From Deltaproteobacteria bacterium (GTDB taxonomy: Bacteria; Desulfobacterota_B; Binatia; Binatales; Binataceae), in NCBI GenBank assembly GCA_021827465.1, contig JAKAVX010000004.1:1-18277 (forward strand): a stretch of 18,277 bases of DNA, in the 5' to 3' direction. A program made the position numbers and the translations under genes. The stretch's first letter is position 1. Each line of letters opens with the position of its first letter. The notes below the pieces were generated by a model. That model saw only the letters and a program-made list of their open reading frames with translations, searched no databases and was not told the origin of the DNA. Below, in pieces: positions 8,737-15,023 of the stretch.

Positions 8737-9813
8737 TCAGTGCCACGGCTCGACGATGATCTTCGCGTGCCGCTCGGGCGATCCCAGTTCCTCGAACGCG
8801 CGCGCAACGCCCTCGACCCCTACTTTACCCGTTATCAGCGGTTCGACCGGGATTTTGCCCTCGGCGATATTGTGAAGCGTGGCGGCGAACTCCTGGCCGG
8901 TGTAGCCGAGCACGAACTGCACGTTGAGTTCCTTGTTGATGCCGAACATGGGCTCGAAATGATCGCGCTCCATGCATACGCCGACCACCACCACCCGCGC
9001 GTCGCGCGGCGAGCCCTGCATGATCTGCTCGATCACGCCCGGAACGCCGACGCATTCGAAAATGACCGCGGGCCTGAGCGGAGGACCGGTCATCCACGGC
9101 GCGGCGGGCGCCGGCGCGTCGGAGTCGGCGGCGACGTCGCGCCAGCTCTCGTACGGAGATCTTTCCTTCGGGTCGATCGTCACGTCGGCGCCCATCTGGA
9201 CGGCCATTTCCCGGCGCCGGGGCGAGAAGTCCGCGGCAACTATCGGCGCCGCGCCCTCCAATTTGAGCGCCGCGATAACCGCAAGTCCCACCGGACCGCA
9301 TCCGATCACCAGCGGAACGTCGCGCCGATCGAGCCGCGCCTTCTGCACCGCGTGGTATCCGACCGCCATCGGCTCGGTAAGCGCCGCATGCTCGGTGGAG
9401 AGCCCGTTCGGCACCGGGAGCAGGAGCCCTTCGGTAAGCCGCATCATCTCGGCATAACCGCCCGGGTTGTCGTTTGAGTACCCGACCGTCTCCACGCCCG
9501 TGCTCCTGACCAGCACCGGCATCGAGCACACCCGCGAGCCGGGCTTGATAGCGCGAGCCGTCTGCGGGCCGTAATCGACCACTTCCGCGCAGAACTCGTG
9601 GCCCATCACGATGTCGCGGTTCAGGTCCATGACGAAAACGCCGCCCGATCGGCGCGCTCCTTCGACCAGCTTTTCGGCAAATTTGAGCGTGTGAAGGTCC
9701 GAGCCGCAGATGCCGCAGGCAAGGGTTTTCACCAGCACTTCGCCCGGTCCCGGCTCGGGTGCTGGAATATTATCTACAACGAGCTTCTTGTTCCGCATTA
9801 CGGCGGCGCGCAT
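8737..9813 (-). CDS. zinc-binding medium-chain alcohol dehydrogenase-like oxidoreductase
   Basis: A predicted NAD(P)-dependent dehydrogenase of the MDR/Zn-ADH superfamily, 358 residues. The catalytic-zinc set is present: Cys33 in CGICGSDLHT, GHE at 71-73 and a TEP motif near Glu147. The Rossmann fold is shown by GCGPVGL (171-177), and an Asp at the end of strand 2 (AADFSP, near 195) suggests NAD over NADP. The four closely spaced structural-zinc cysteines usual after GHE are absent. About 30 residues separate CGICGSDLHT from GHE, longer than in many relatives. An in-frame ATG exists at 9876, but the ATG at 9813 is chosen: it has GGAGGA seven bases upstream and the family-typical start MRAAV. 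First gene of a two-gene operon with the acyl-CoA synthetase. The substrate (an alcohol, polyol or aldehyde) is unknown. Confidence 0.9.
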   Translation of the reverse strand: MRAAVMRNKKLVVDNIPAPEPGPGEVLVKTLACGICGSDLHTLKFAEKLVEGARRSGGVFVMDLNRDIVMGHEFCAEVVDYGPQTARAIKPGSRVCSMPVLVRSTGVETVGYSNDNPGGYAEMMRLTEGLLLPVPNGLSTEHAALTEPMAVGYHAVQKARLDRRDVPLVIGCGPVGLAVIAALKLEGAAPIVAADFSPRRREMAVQMGADVTIDPKERSPYESWRDVAADSDAPAPAAPWMTGPPLRPAVIFECVGVPGVIEQIMQGSPRDARVVVVGVCMERDHFEPMFGINKELNVQFVLGYTGQEFAATLHNIAEGKIPVEPLITGKVGVEGVARAFEELGSPERHAKIIVEPWH

Positions 9814-9819
9814 AGGCGA

Positions 9820-9825
9820 TCCTCC
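9820..9825 (-). promoter_or_regulatory. strong Shine-Dalgarno that sets the dehydrogenase start
   Basis: GGAGGA on the minus strand, six bases before the ATG at 9813-9811. It falls inside the longer frame that opens at 9876, and it is the main reason for choosing the shorter protein. Confidence 0.8.
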
Positions 9826-9837
9826 GGATTGTGAATT

Positions 9838-9864
9838 GTCGGGATAAGCTGCCCCAATCCCGAC
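9838..9864. repeat. 8-bp inverted repeat in the leader of the dehydrogenase operon
   Basis: GTCGGGAT (9838-9845) and ATCCCGAC (9857-9864) are perfect complements separated by 11 bases. The repeat lies about a dozen bases upstream of the dehydrogenase Shine-Dalgarno, in the divergent gap. It could be a repressor operator or an mRNA hairpin. There is no T-run on either side, so it is not an intrinsic terminator. Confidence 0.4.
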
Positions 9865-9987
9865 TTTCTGTCTCAAGCGGCCTAATCTTCACACCACGCG
9901 CCGAAATCCTCAAGTTCCAGCGCCGCGACGAGCCGAGCCGCGGACGCGGCCGGGCCCGCGGATTCCGTTGCGGGAGGTATCGCGGCT

Positions 9988-10018
9988 TTGTCGACGGCGG
10001 GCCGAAGCGGTGTAGAAT
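9988..10018 (+). promoter_or_regulatory. candidate promoter of the secreted-protein gene
   Basis: TTGTCG (9988-9993), a 19-base spacer and TAGAAT (10013-10018). The -10 box ends only nine bases before the ATG at 10028, so the transcript would have almost no leader. The spacing is longer than optimal. Found by eye only. Confidence 0.35.
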
Positions 10019-10027
10019 TGAGGCGCC

Positions 10028-10543
10028 ATGCGCGCCCTATACAGAGTCCTGATCGTCGCGACTGTGTTCGCGGCTTACTTGAACCTCCTCAGCCCGACAG
10101 CGAGCCATGCTGCCGCGCCTCACTTTGCAATCACCGCAATAGGAGCGCCCGGCAAATATCCGTCGCAGAACGAGCGATGCGCGGCCGATGTGGTCTCTGT
10201 GAATATCGGAGGTTACTGCGTTCTTACCATCGTGCGCGACCTTCAGCCCGTGGCCAGCGTCAACGACGTTACCGGACTCGCATGGCTGCCGGGCGACCGG
10301 CTGGCCTACTCGGTGAGCGGCCTGTTCGGAGATGAACCGGGTATCCACGTGTTCGAGTGCGCAACCGGCAAGTCCAGGATAATCGTCGGCAAGGGCGAGT
10401 ACTTCGAACTGCTCGGCGCTTCGGCGGGCAAGGACCCGACACTGTTCTTCTTTTACAGTGCCGACGTCGCGAGCAAGACCTCGGACCAGGTCTATCAGGT
10501 AAAGATCGACGGCAGCGGGCTCGCGAAGGTTGCCGCCCCGTAA
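10028..10543 (+). CDS. secreted protein of unknown function with a beta-propeller-like segment
   Basis: 171 residues. The N-terminus MRALYRVLIVATVFAAYL is a classical Sec signal peptide, with a probable cleavage after ASHA (residue 28), so the mature protein should be periplasmic or extracellular. The mature part contains LAWLPGDRLAYSVSG followed by IHVFECATGKSRIIV, resembling one TolB/PD40-type blade (a 'sequence, value, tag' strand pattern), and ends with a strand-like VYQVKIDGSGLAKV. With about 140 mature residues it is too short for a complete propeller. GAGG lies four bases before the ATG. The gene ends with tandem stops (TAA TGA). It is followed 66 nt later by a lipoprotein gene on the same strand, so both probably act in the cell envelope. 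I do not recognise the family. Confidence 0.75.
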   Translation: MRALYRVLIVATVFAAYLNLLSPTASHAAAPHFAITAIGAPGKYPSQNERCAADVVSVNIGGYCVLTIVRDLQPVASVNDVTGLAWLPGDRLAYSVSGLFGDEPGIHVFECATGKSRIIVGKGEYFELLGASAGKDPTLFFFYSADVASKTSDQVYQVKIDGSGLAKVAAP

Positions 10544-10609
10544 TGAGCGCGTGACGCTCGCCCGTGCGGCTCGTTTGAGATCATGGGAGGAACGCCGCGG
10601 GAACGTATC

Positions 10610-10990
10610 ATGAGACGCGTGGTTGAGATGATGGCGCTTGCGGTCTGCGTGGTCGCGCTCGGGGGATGCTGGTCGAAGACCACCCCGCAGCAATCGTTCG
10701 CCGAGGCGTTGATGCGGGGAAACTCGATGCAGGCGAGCCAGATCTGGCTGCGCATGAGTCCTGAAGACCGGCTCAAGTTCTCGCGCGGCGAAGGAATCAA
10801 GCCCGACGCAACCTCCCAGCAGGACGTCAAGCAAGGAATCATAAACCACTACCAGCAGCAGCTTGGGCAAGGCCCGAGCACCGCCGAAGAGATGGAACAG
10901 CAGGTTCCCACCTCGCTCGGCGCGAGCCTCGAAAATCTGAACAGCAGCTCTCAATCGACCGGGACATCCACTCCATCCCAGTCGCACTGA
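10610..10990 (+). CDS. small predicted lipoprotein of unknown function
   Basis: 126 residues from the ATG at 10610; an in-frame ATG at 10583 would add nine residues, and either start gives a workable signal. MRRVVEMMALAVCVVALGGC is a lipoprotein signal peptide ending in the lipobox LGGC, so Cys20 should be lipidated and the protein anchored in a membrane. The mature part is hydrophilic: a helical stretch QSFAEALMRGNSMQASQIWL, then a low-complexity Gln/Ser/Thr-rich tail. The tail looks disordered and contains no recognisable enzyme motif. GGGAA lies six bases before the chosen ATG. It probably shares a transcript with the upstream secreted protein. The motif order (short helix with A-x-x-W around a 'mediator of stress' length) fits no family I can name. 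Confidence 0.75.
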   Translation: MRRVVEMMALAVCVVALGGCWSKTTPQQSFAEALMRGNSMQASQIWLRMSPEDRLKFSRGEGIKPDATSQQDVKQGIINHYQQQLGQGPSTAEEMEQQVPTSLGASLENLNSSSQSTGTSTPSQSH

Positions 10991-11042
10991 CGCGGGCGAT
11001 ATAGATCGATTTCCTTTTCAGCGCACTCGGGCCACCGGACCA

Positions 11043-11105
11043 CCCCGCTTTCGTGAAGCGGAGGGGAAACCGAGGGCGCTCGCCGGCAAGCCCGGCCCGG
11101 CGAGC
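11043..11105. terminator. two hairpins between convergent genes, possible bidirectional terminator
   Basis: Hairpin one: CCGCTT (11045-11050) with AAGCGG (11056-11061) around TCGTG, extendable past one bulged A. Hairpin two: GCTCGCCGG (11078-11086) with CCGGCGAGC (11097-11105) around ten bases, a perfect 9-bp stem. They fill the 125-nt gap between the lipoprotein and monooxygenase stop codons. Neither has a clear T-run, so termination efficiency is uncertain. Confidence 0.4.
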
Positions 11106-11115
11106 GGTGAGCGGC

Positions 11116-12222
11116 TCAATCCCTGAATTCGGGGATCACGTATTTGCCGAACAGCTCGATCGACTTCATCACGTGCTCGTGCTTAAGCCCGCCGACCTGC
11201 ATGATGCATAGCACGCGATCGGCTCCCGCTTTTTCGTAGCGCTTCAGCTTCTCGATACACTTGTCGGGATCGCCGACGATCACCATGTCGCGCTCGTCGA
11301 TCTCTTCGAACGTGACATTGCCGTACTTCTCGTAGCGCTCGAAGAGCGGGAACTGCTTGATGACGTCCTCGTAGGGCAACGTCCCGGGCACCTTGCCGAG
11401 CATCTCCTTCGGCACGCTCGCAAGGCCGCGGAAGACGTACGTCACGTACCACATCGTGGCGTCCACGGCGCCGTTTTCGATCGCCTTCCTGGTCGTTTCG
11501 GCGCAGTGCCCAATCGTGAAAACCCCCACCTTGTCGTTGACAAACGCACCCGCCGGAGTGCATCGCTTGAGCCCGTCACGGTAGCGCTTCATCCGCTCCT
11601 GCAGCTCGGGCAGGTCGACCCACACCGTAAGCCCGAGGCATCCGAGCCCGTTCAGGCCGGCCAGTTCCCACGTCTCGGGACTGGTCGCCGCGACCCACAT
11701 CGGCGGATGCGGTTTCTGGACGGGCTTGGGGATTATCGGGCGCTCGGGGATCTTGAAAAAACGTCCCTCGTAGGAAAACAGCTCCTGCGTCCACATTTGC
11801 GGGATGATCCGCACCGCCTCCTGCCACATCGCGCGCGACTCGGCGGGATCGATATCGAATCCCATCTGCTCTACAACGCTCGAGCGCCCGGTGCCGAATT
11901 CGAGCCGGCCCTTGCTCATGATATCGAGCACGGCGGCGCGCTCGGCGACGCGAATCGGATGGTTGAACTTCCAGGGCAGGAGCGCGACGCCCTGGCCGAT
12001 GCGGATGTTCTGGGTTCGCTGCGCTATCGCGCCGAGAAACACCTCCGGCGCGGGCGAGTGCGAGAACTCCTCGAGAAAATGATGCTCGACTTCCCAGATC
12101 GTGTTGAAGCCCATCCTGTCGGCCAACTCGATCTGCTCAACCGCCTCCCAGTACGTGTTGTACTCGGCGTTCGGGCCCCACGGCTTGAGCATCTCCATTT
12201 CGTACAGCAGATCAATTTTCAT
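11116..12222 (-). CDS. luciferase-like (LLM class) flavin-dependent oxidoreductase
   Basis: 368 residues, a typical length for the bacterial-luciferase-family TIM-barrel monooxygenases, which use reduced FMN or F420 to oxidise or reduce organic substrates. Family signs: an early MKIDLLYEMEM strand, ELADRMGFNTIWEVEHHF (about 32-49), IRIGQGVALLPWKFNHPIRV (73-92), RLEFGTGRSSVVEQMGFD (106-123) and PHPPMWVAATSPET, followed by a C-terminal VGDPDKCIEKLKRYEKAGAD that is standard in this family. Sequence alone does not decide FMN versus F420 or the substrate; alkane, sulfonate and terpenoid monooxygenases all look like this. GGAGA lies about ten bases before the ATG. Transcribed divergently from the CoA-transferase pair across a 334-nt gap and convergently with the lipoprotein gene. 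Confidence 0.9.
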   Translation of the reverse strand: MKIDLLYEMEMLKPWGPNAEYNTYWEAVEQIELADRMGFNTIWEVEHHFLEEFSHSPAPEVFLGAIAQRTQNIRIGQGVALLPWKFNHPIRVAERAAVLDIMSKGRLEFGTGRSSVVEQMGFDIDPAESRAMWQEAVRIIPQMWTQELFSYEGRFFKIPERPIIPKPVQKPHPPMWVAATSPETWELAGLNGLGCLGLTVWVDLPELQERMKRYRDGLKRCTPAGAFVNDKVGVFTIGHCAETTRKAIENGAVDATMWYVTYVFRGLASVPKEMLGKVPGTLPYEDVIKQFPLFERYEKYGNVTFEEIDERDMVIVGDPDKCIEKLKRYEKAGADRVLCIMQVGGLKHEHVMKSIELFGKYVIPEFRD

Positions 12223-12297
12223 CGGACGTCGGTCTCCGCGGCGCGATCGCGCTTGTGTGACCGGGCGCAGCTTCGCGTCCGGGTGGTACGAGTGCGA

Positions 12298-12327
12298 AGT
12301 CTAATTCCCCTCGTGCCCGCCTGGCAA
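12298..12327 (-). promoter_or_regulatory. candidate promoter of the luciferase-like monooxygenase
   Basis: On the minus strand, TTGCCA (12327-12322), an 18-base spacer and TAGACT (12303-12298). Transcription starting near 12291 would give a leader of about 70 nt. The -35 box matches five of six consensus bases and the -10 box four of six. By eye only. Confidence 0.35.
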
Positions 12328-12362
12328 AAGCGCGCGGTGCTCGCGGCCGGGCATCTCCTCTA

Positions 12363-12390
12363 TTGACGGCCGGTTTGCCGCCGGTCTAAA
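12363..12390 (+). promoter_or_regulatory. candidate promoter of the CoA-transferase operon
   Basis: TTGACG (12363-12368), a 16-base spacer and TCTAAA (12385-12390). The start point would be near 12397, about 28 nt before the leader ORF and 160 nt before the first CoA-transferase. The -35 box matches five of six consensus bases and the -10 box four of six. By eye only. Confidence 0.35.
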
Positions 12391-12424
12391 GCCTGAACTG
12401 GCGGTGCCGGTTTCAAGGGGCGAA

Positions 12425-12550
12425 ATGAGAACCGGAAACCGCGCAATGCACTTCATCGCCGCAACAATAGCCGGCGAATCAGCCGTTGTTTGGCCGCGGC
12501 TTATGGCCTCGATTAATCCGGCTCGGCCGCAACGGAAAGGACCTGGTTAG
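12425..12550 (+). CDS. possible 41-residue leader ORF upstream of the CoA-transferase pair
   Basis: ATG at 12425 preceded by AAGGGG four bases upstream, a better ribosome site than that of the following gene. The frame reads MRTGNRAMHFIAATIAG and so on to a TAG at 12548-12550, six bases before the ATG of the first CoA-transferase, which is in the same frame. That spacing would allow translational coupling. Third codon positions are only about half G/C, unlike the flanking genes, so a conserved functional protein is unlikely; a regulatory leader peptide or a chance ORF are the alternatives. The peptide shows no amino-acid run typical of attenuators. Confidence 0.3.
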   Translation: MRTGNRAMHFIAATIAGESAVVWPRLMASINPARPQRKGPG

Positions 12551-12556
12551 GCTGGG

Positions 12557-13798
12557 ATGCTATCGCCGTATCGAGTGCTCGACCTGACGACGGAACGTGG
12601 CCTGCTATGCGGCCAGATGCTTGGCGATCTCGGCGCCGACGTAATCAAGGTGGAGCCGCCGGGCGGTTCGCCGGCGCGGAGAATCGGTCCGTTCTTCGAG
12701 GACCTGCCGCATCCCGACCGCTCTCTCTACTGGTGGGCGTACAATCGCAACAAGCGCGGAACCACGCTCGATATCACGCGCGCCGAGGGGCGCGATCTCC
12801 TGATGCGTCTCGTGTGCAGCGCGGATTTCCTTATCGAGTCCGACGATCCCGGTTATATCGCCTCGCTCGGTCTCGGTCACGAAGAGCTTCGCAAGGTTAA
12901 TCCGCGGCTCATCTACGTGTCGATCTCGCCGTTCGGGCAGGACGGTCCGAAGGCTGGATACGCGGAAGCCGACTTGGTGCTGATGGCGGCCGGCGGTCCG
13001 CTGGTCCTGACCGGCGACGAAGATCGCGCGCCCGTGCGGGTCAGCCTTCCACAGGCGTACCTGCACGCGTCGGCGGACGCGGCAGTCGCCGCGCTCATCG
13101 CGCATCATGAGCGCATCGACTCGGGACTCGGACAATATATCGACGTCTCCGCGCAGCAGTCGGTCCCGATCGCCACCCAATCCGGAATCCTCGCCGCGCC
13201 CTTCGAAACCGACCAGGGTCTCAGGATCGCGGGCGGAGTCAAACTTGGATCGATCAAGGTGCAACTGGTATGGCCGGCGAAGGACGGATGGGTGTCGCTT
13301 ACGTTCCTGTTCGGGTCCGGGCTCGGCGTGTTCACGAAAAAGCTGATGCATTACCTGTGGGAGCAGGGATGGTGCGACGAGGCGACGCGCGACAAGGACT
13401 GGATCGCGTATGGCGGGATGCTTCTCACCGGCGAGGAACCGCTCGAAGAGTACGAGCGCGTCAAGACGATCGTTTCGTCATTCACCGCGGCGCATACCAA
13501 GGCGGAGTTGCTCAAGCTCTCGCTCGAAAAGGGCTTTCTGTTCGCGCCCGTGACGACGGTCGAAGAGGTGGTGCACAGCGAGCATCTGCGCGCGCGCGGC
13601 TATTTCCAACCGATGGAGCATCCGGAACTCGGCCGCTCGTTCCTGTATCCCGGCCCGTTCGCAAAATTCCATCAGAGCCCGATTGCGTATCGGCGAAGGC
13701 CGCCCACCATCGGCGAGCATAACCGTGAGATTTACGCTGGCGAGATGGGACTTGGTGACGATGAGCTCGCGTCACTCGCGCGCAAGGGGATTATCTGA
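12557..13798 (+). CDS. CaiB/BaiF family III CoA-transferase, subunit lacking the usual catalytic Asp
   Basis: 413 residues with the family III CoA-transferase fold. These enzymes move CoA between carboxylic acids through an aspartyl-CoA thioester. Family signatures: YRVLDLTTERGLLCGQMLGD, DVIKVEPPGG (29-38), the YNRNKRGTTLDI segment (62-73), ISPFGQDGP (123-131), GLGQYIDVSAQ (190-200) and the C-terminal PTIGEHN. In characterised relatives a nucleophilic Asp lies 22-23 residues before the G-x-G-Q motif. Here that position is Tyr168 or Ala167 (QAYLHASADAAV); the nearest Asp, 174, is six residues off. The downstream gene keeps the Asp and starts at the very next base after this stop codon, so a heteromeric enzyme such as the benzylsuccinate CoA-transferase BbsEF type is the best model. 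The ribosome site is weak; translation may be coupled to the leader ORF. Confidence 0.92.
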   Translation: MLSPYRVLDLTTERGLLCGQMLGDLGADVIKVEPPGGSPARRIGPFFEDLPHPDRSLYWWAYNRNKRGTTLDITRAEGRDLLMRLVCSADFLIESDDPGYIASLGLGHEELRKVNPRLIYVSISPFGQDGPKAGYAEADLVLMAAGGPLVLTGDEDRAPVRVSLPQAYLHASADAAVAALIAHHERIDSGLGQYIDVSAQQSVPIATQSGILAAPFETDQGLRIAGGVKLGSIKVQLVWPAKDGWVSLTFLFGSGLGVFTKKLMHYLWEQGWCDEATRDKDWIAYGGMLLTGEEPLEEYERVKTIVSSFTAAHTKAELLKLSLEKGFLFAPVTTVEEVVHSEHLRARGYFQPMEHPELGRSFLYPGPFAKFHQSPIAYRRRPPTIGEHNREIYAGEMGLGDDELASLARKGII

Positions 13799-15010
13799 AT
13801 GGCTCCAGCGTTGAAAGACGTAAAGATACTCGATTTCACGTGGGTGATGGCTGGCCCGGCGGCGACCCGGATGCTCGTCGAGTACGGCGCAACGATCGTC
13901 AGGGTCGAATCGCCGAGCCGGGCCGATATCGCGCGCACGCTTCAACCCTTTCGGCACAACCAGCCCGATCCGGAAGGCTCGGCGCTGTTCGGCAACTGCA
14001 ACGCCGGCAAGTACGGGATCACGCTCGACCTCGGCAATCCCGCCGCGCGCGAGGTCATCCTCGATCTCGTGCGATGGGCTGACGTCGTCACCGAATCGTT
14101 CTCGCCCAAGGCGATGCGCGCGTGGGGACTCGGCTACGACGCTCTATCCGGAGTCAAGCCGGACATCATCATGATCAGCACCTGCCTGATGGGACAGACC
14201 GGCCCGCTCTCGAGCTTCGCCGGCTTCGGCAACCTGGCTGCGGCAATCTCCGGATTTCACAATCTGACCGGATGGCGGGATCGGCCGCCGGCCGGTCCGT
14301 TCGGCGCGTACACCGACTACATCGCGCCGCGCTTCACCGCAGCCGCGATACTTGCGGCGCTGGAATATCGGCGGCGCACCGGCAAGGGCCAGTATATCGA
14401 TCAGTCGCAGTCGGAATCCTCACTTCATTTTCTCGGGCCGGCGCTGCTCGATTACGCGGCGAACGGACGCTCGCAGGTTCGCAACGGGAATCGCGACCCT
14501 GGGCTCGCTCCGCACGGAGTTTATCCCGCAAAAGGCGACGATCGATGGGTCGCTATCGTGTGTAGGACCGACGAGCATTTCCGAACGCTATGCCTGCTGA
14601 TGGGCCGTCGCGAACTCGCTGACGATCCACGCTTCGGCATGCTGCCGGCGCGGCTGGAGAACGCCGAGCAGCTGGACGCAATCGTTTCGCAATGGACACG
14701 GACCGTCGATGAATTCGAAATAGAAAGCCGGCTTCAGGCCGAATCGATTCCCGCGCACGCGGTCGCAAACAGCCGCGAGTATTGGAAAGATCCCCAGGTC
14801 GTCCATCGCGGGCACTTCGTCGAGCTGCCCCATCCGCATCAGGGCACCACCTTCGTCGAAGGACCGCGCGCAAAGCTTTCGCGCACGCCGGGCGAAGTCA
14901 AACGCGCCGCGCCCATGCTCGGACAGGACAACCAGTACGTGCTGGAAGAAATCCTCGGCTACGACGAGGTTCGAATCGGCGAGTTGACCGCGTCGGGGGC
15001 GCTCGGATGA
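13799..15010 (+). CDS. CaiB/BaiF family III CoA-transferase, subunit with the catalytic Asp
   Basis: 403 residues, same fold as its upstream neighbour but clearly diverged. Signatures: VKILDFTWVMAGPAATRML (8-26), the NCNAGKYGITLDL segment, MGQTGP (131-136), GKGQYIDQSQSES (196-208) and GNRDPGLAPHGVYPAKGDDR, a hallmark of this branch. Asp173 (GAYTDYIAP) lies the correct distance before GKGQ to be the nucleophile that forms the aspartyl-CoA intermediate. The ATG abuts the TGA of the first gene with no spacer, and AAGGGG lies inside the end of that gene; translation should be coupled, which suits a fixed subunit ratio. The acyl donor and acceptor are unknown. The gene converges with the methyltransferase, leaving 13 nt between the stops. 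Confidence 0.93.
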   Translation: MAPALKDVKILDFTWVMAGPAATRMLVEYGATIVRVESPSRADIARTLQPFRHNQPDPEGSALFGNCNAGKYGITLDLGNPAAREVILDLVRWADVVTESFSPKAMRAWGLGYDALSGVKPDIIMISTCLMGQTGPLSSFAGFGNLAAAISGFHNLTGWRDRPPAGPFGAYTDYIAPRFTAAAILAALEYRRRTGKGQYIDQSQSESSLHFLGPALLDYAANGRSQVRNGNRDPGLAPHGVYPAKGDDRWVAIVCRTDEHFRTLCLLMGRRELADDPRFGMLPARLENAEQLDAIVSQWTRTVDEFEIESRLQAESIPAHAVANSREYWKDPQVVHRGHFVELPHPHQGTTFVEGPRAKLSRTPGEVKRAAPMLGQDNQYVLEEILGYDEVRIGELTASGALG

Positions 15011-15023
15011 GACAGGCCGCGGC

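Larger units (their letters stand above)
12223..12556. other. 334-nt divergent control region between the monooxygenase and the CoA-transferase genes
   Basis: No long gene is visible here. It holds a candidate promoter for each direction and a possible leader ORF, each listed separately. GCCGGTTT occurs twice (near 12369 and 12416), and CGGTTTC can pair with GAAACCG across the second copy. The sequence is less GC-biased in codon-position terms than its neighbours, as expected for non-coding DNA. Confidence 0.6.

Noticed and set aside
8221..9477. 418-codon plus-strand ORF opposite the synthetase start and the dehydrogenase
   Set aside because: Antisense to two well-supported genes and spans their intergenic gap; no domain recognised.
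10545..10559. GAGCG/CGCTC hairpin after the secreted-protein stop codon as a terminator
   Set aside because: Only five pairs and no T-run, and the lipoprotein gene follows closely on the same strand, so termination there is unlikely.
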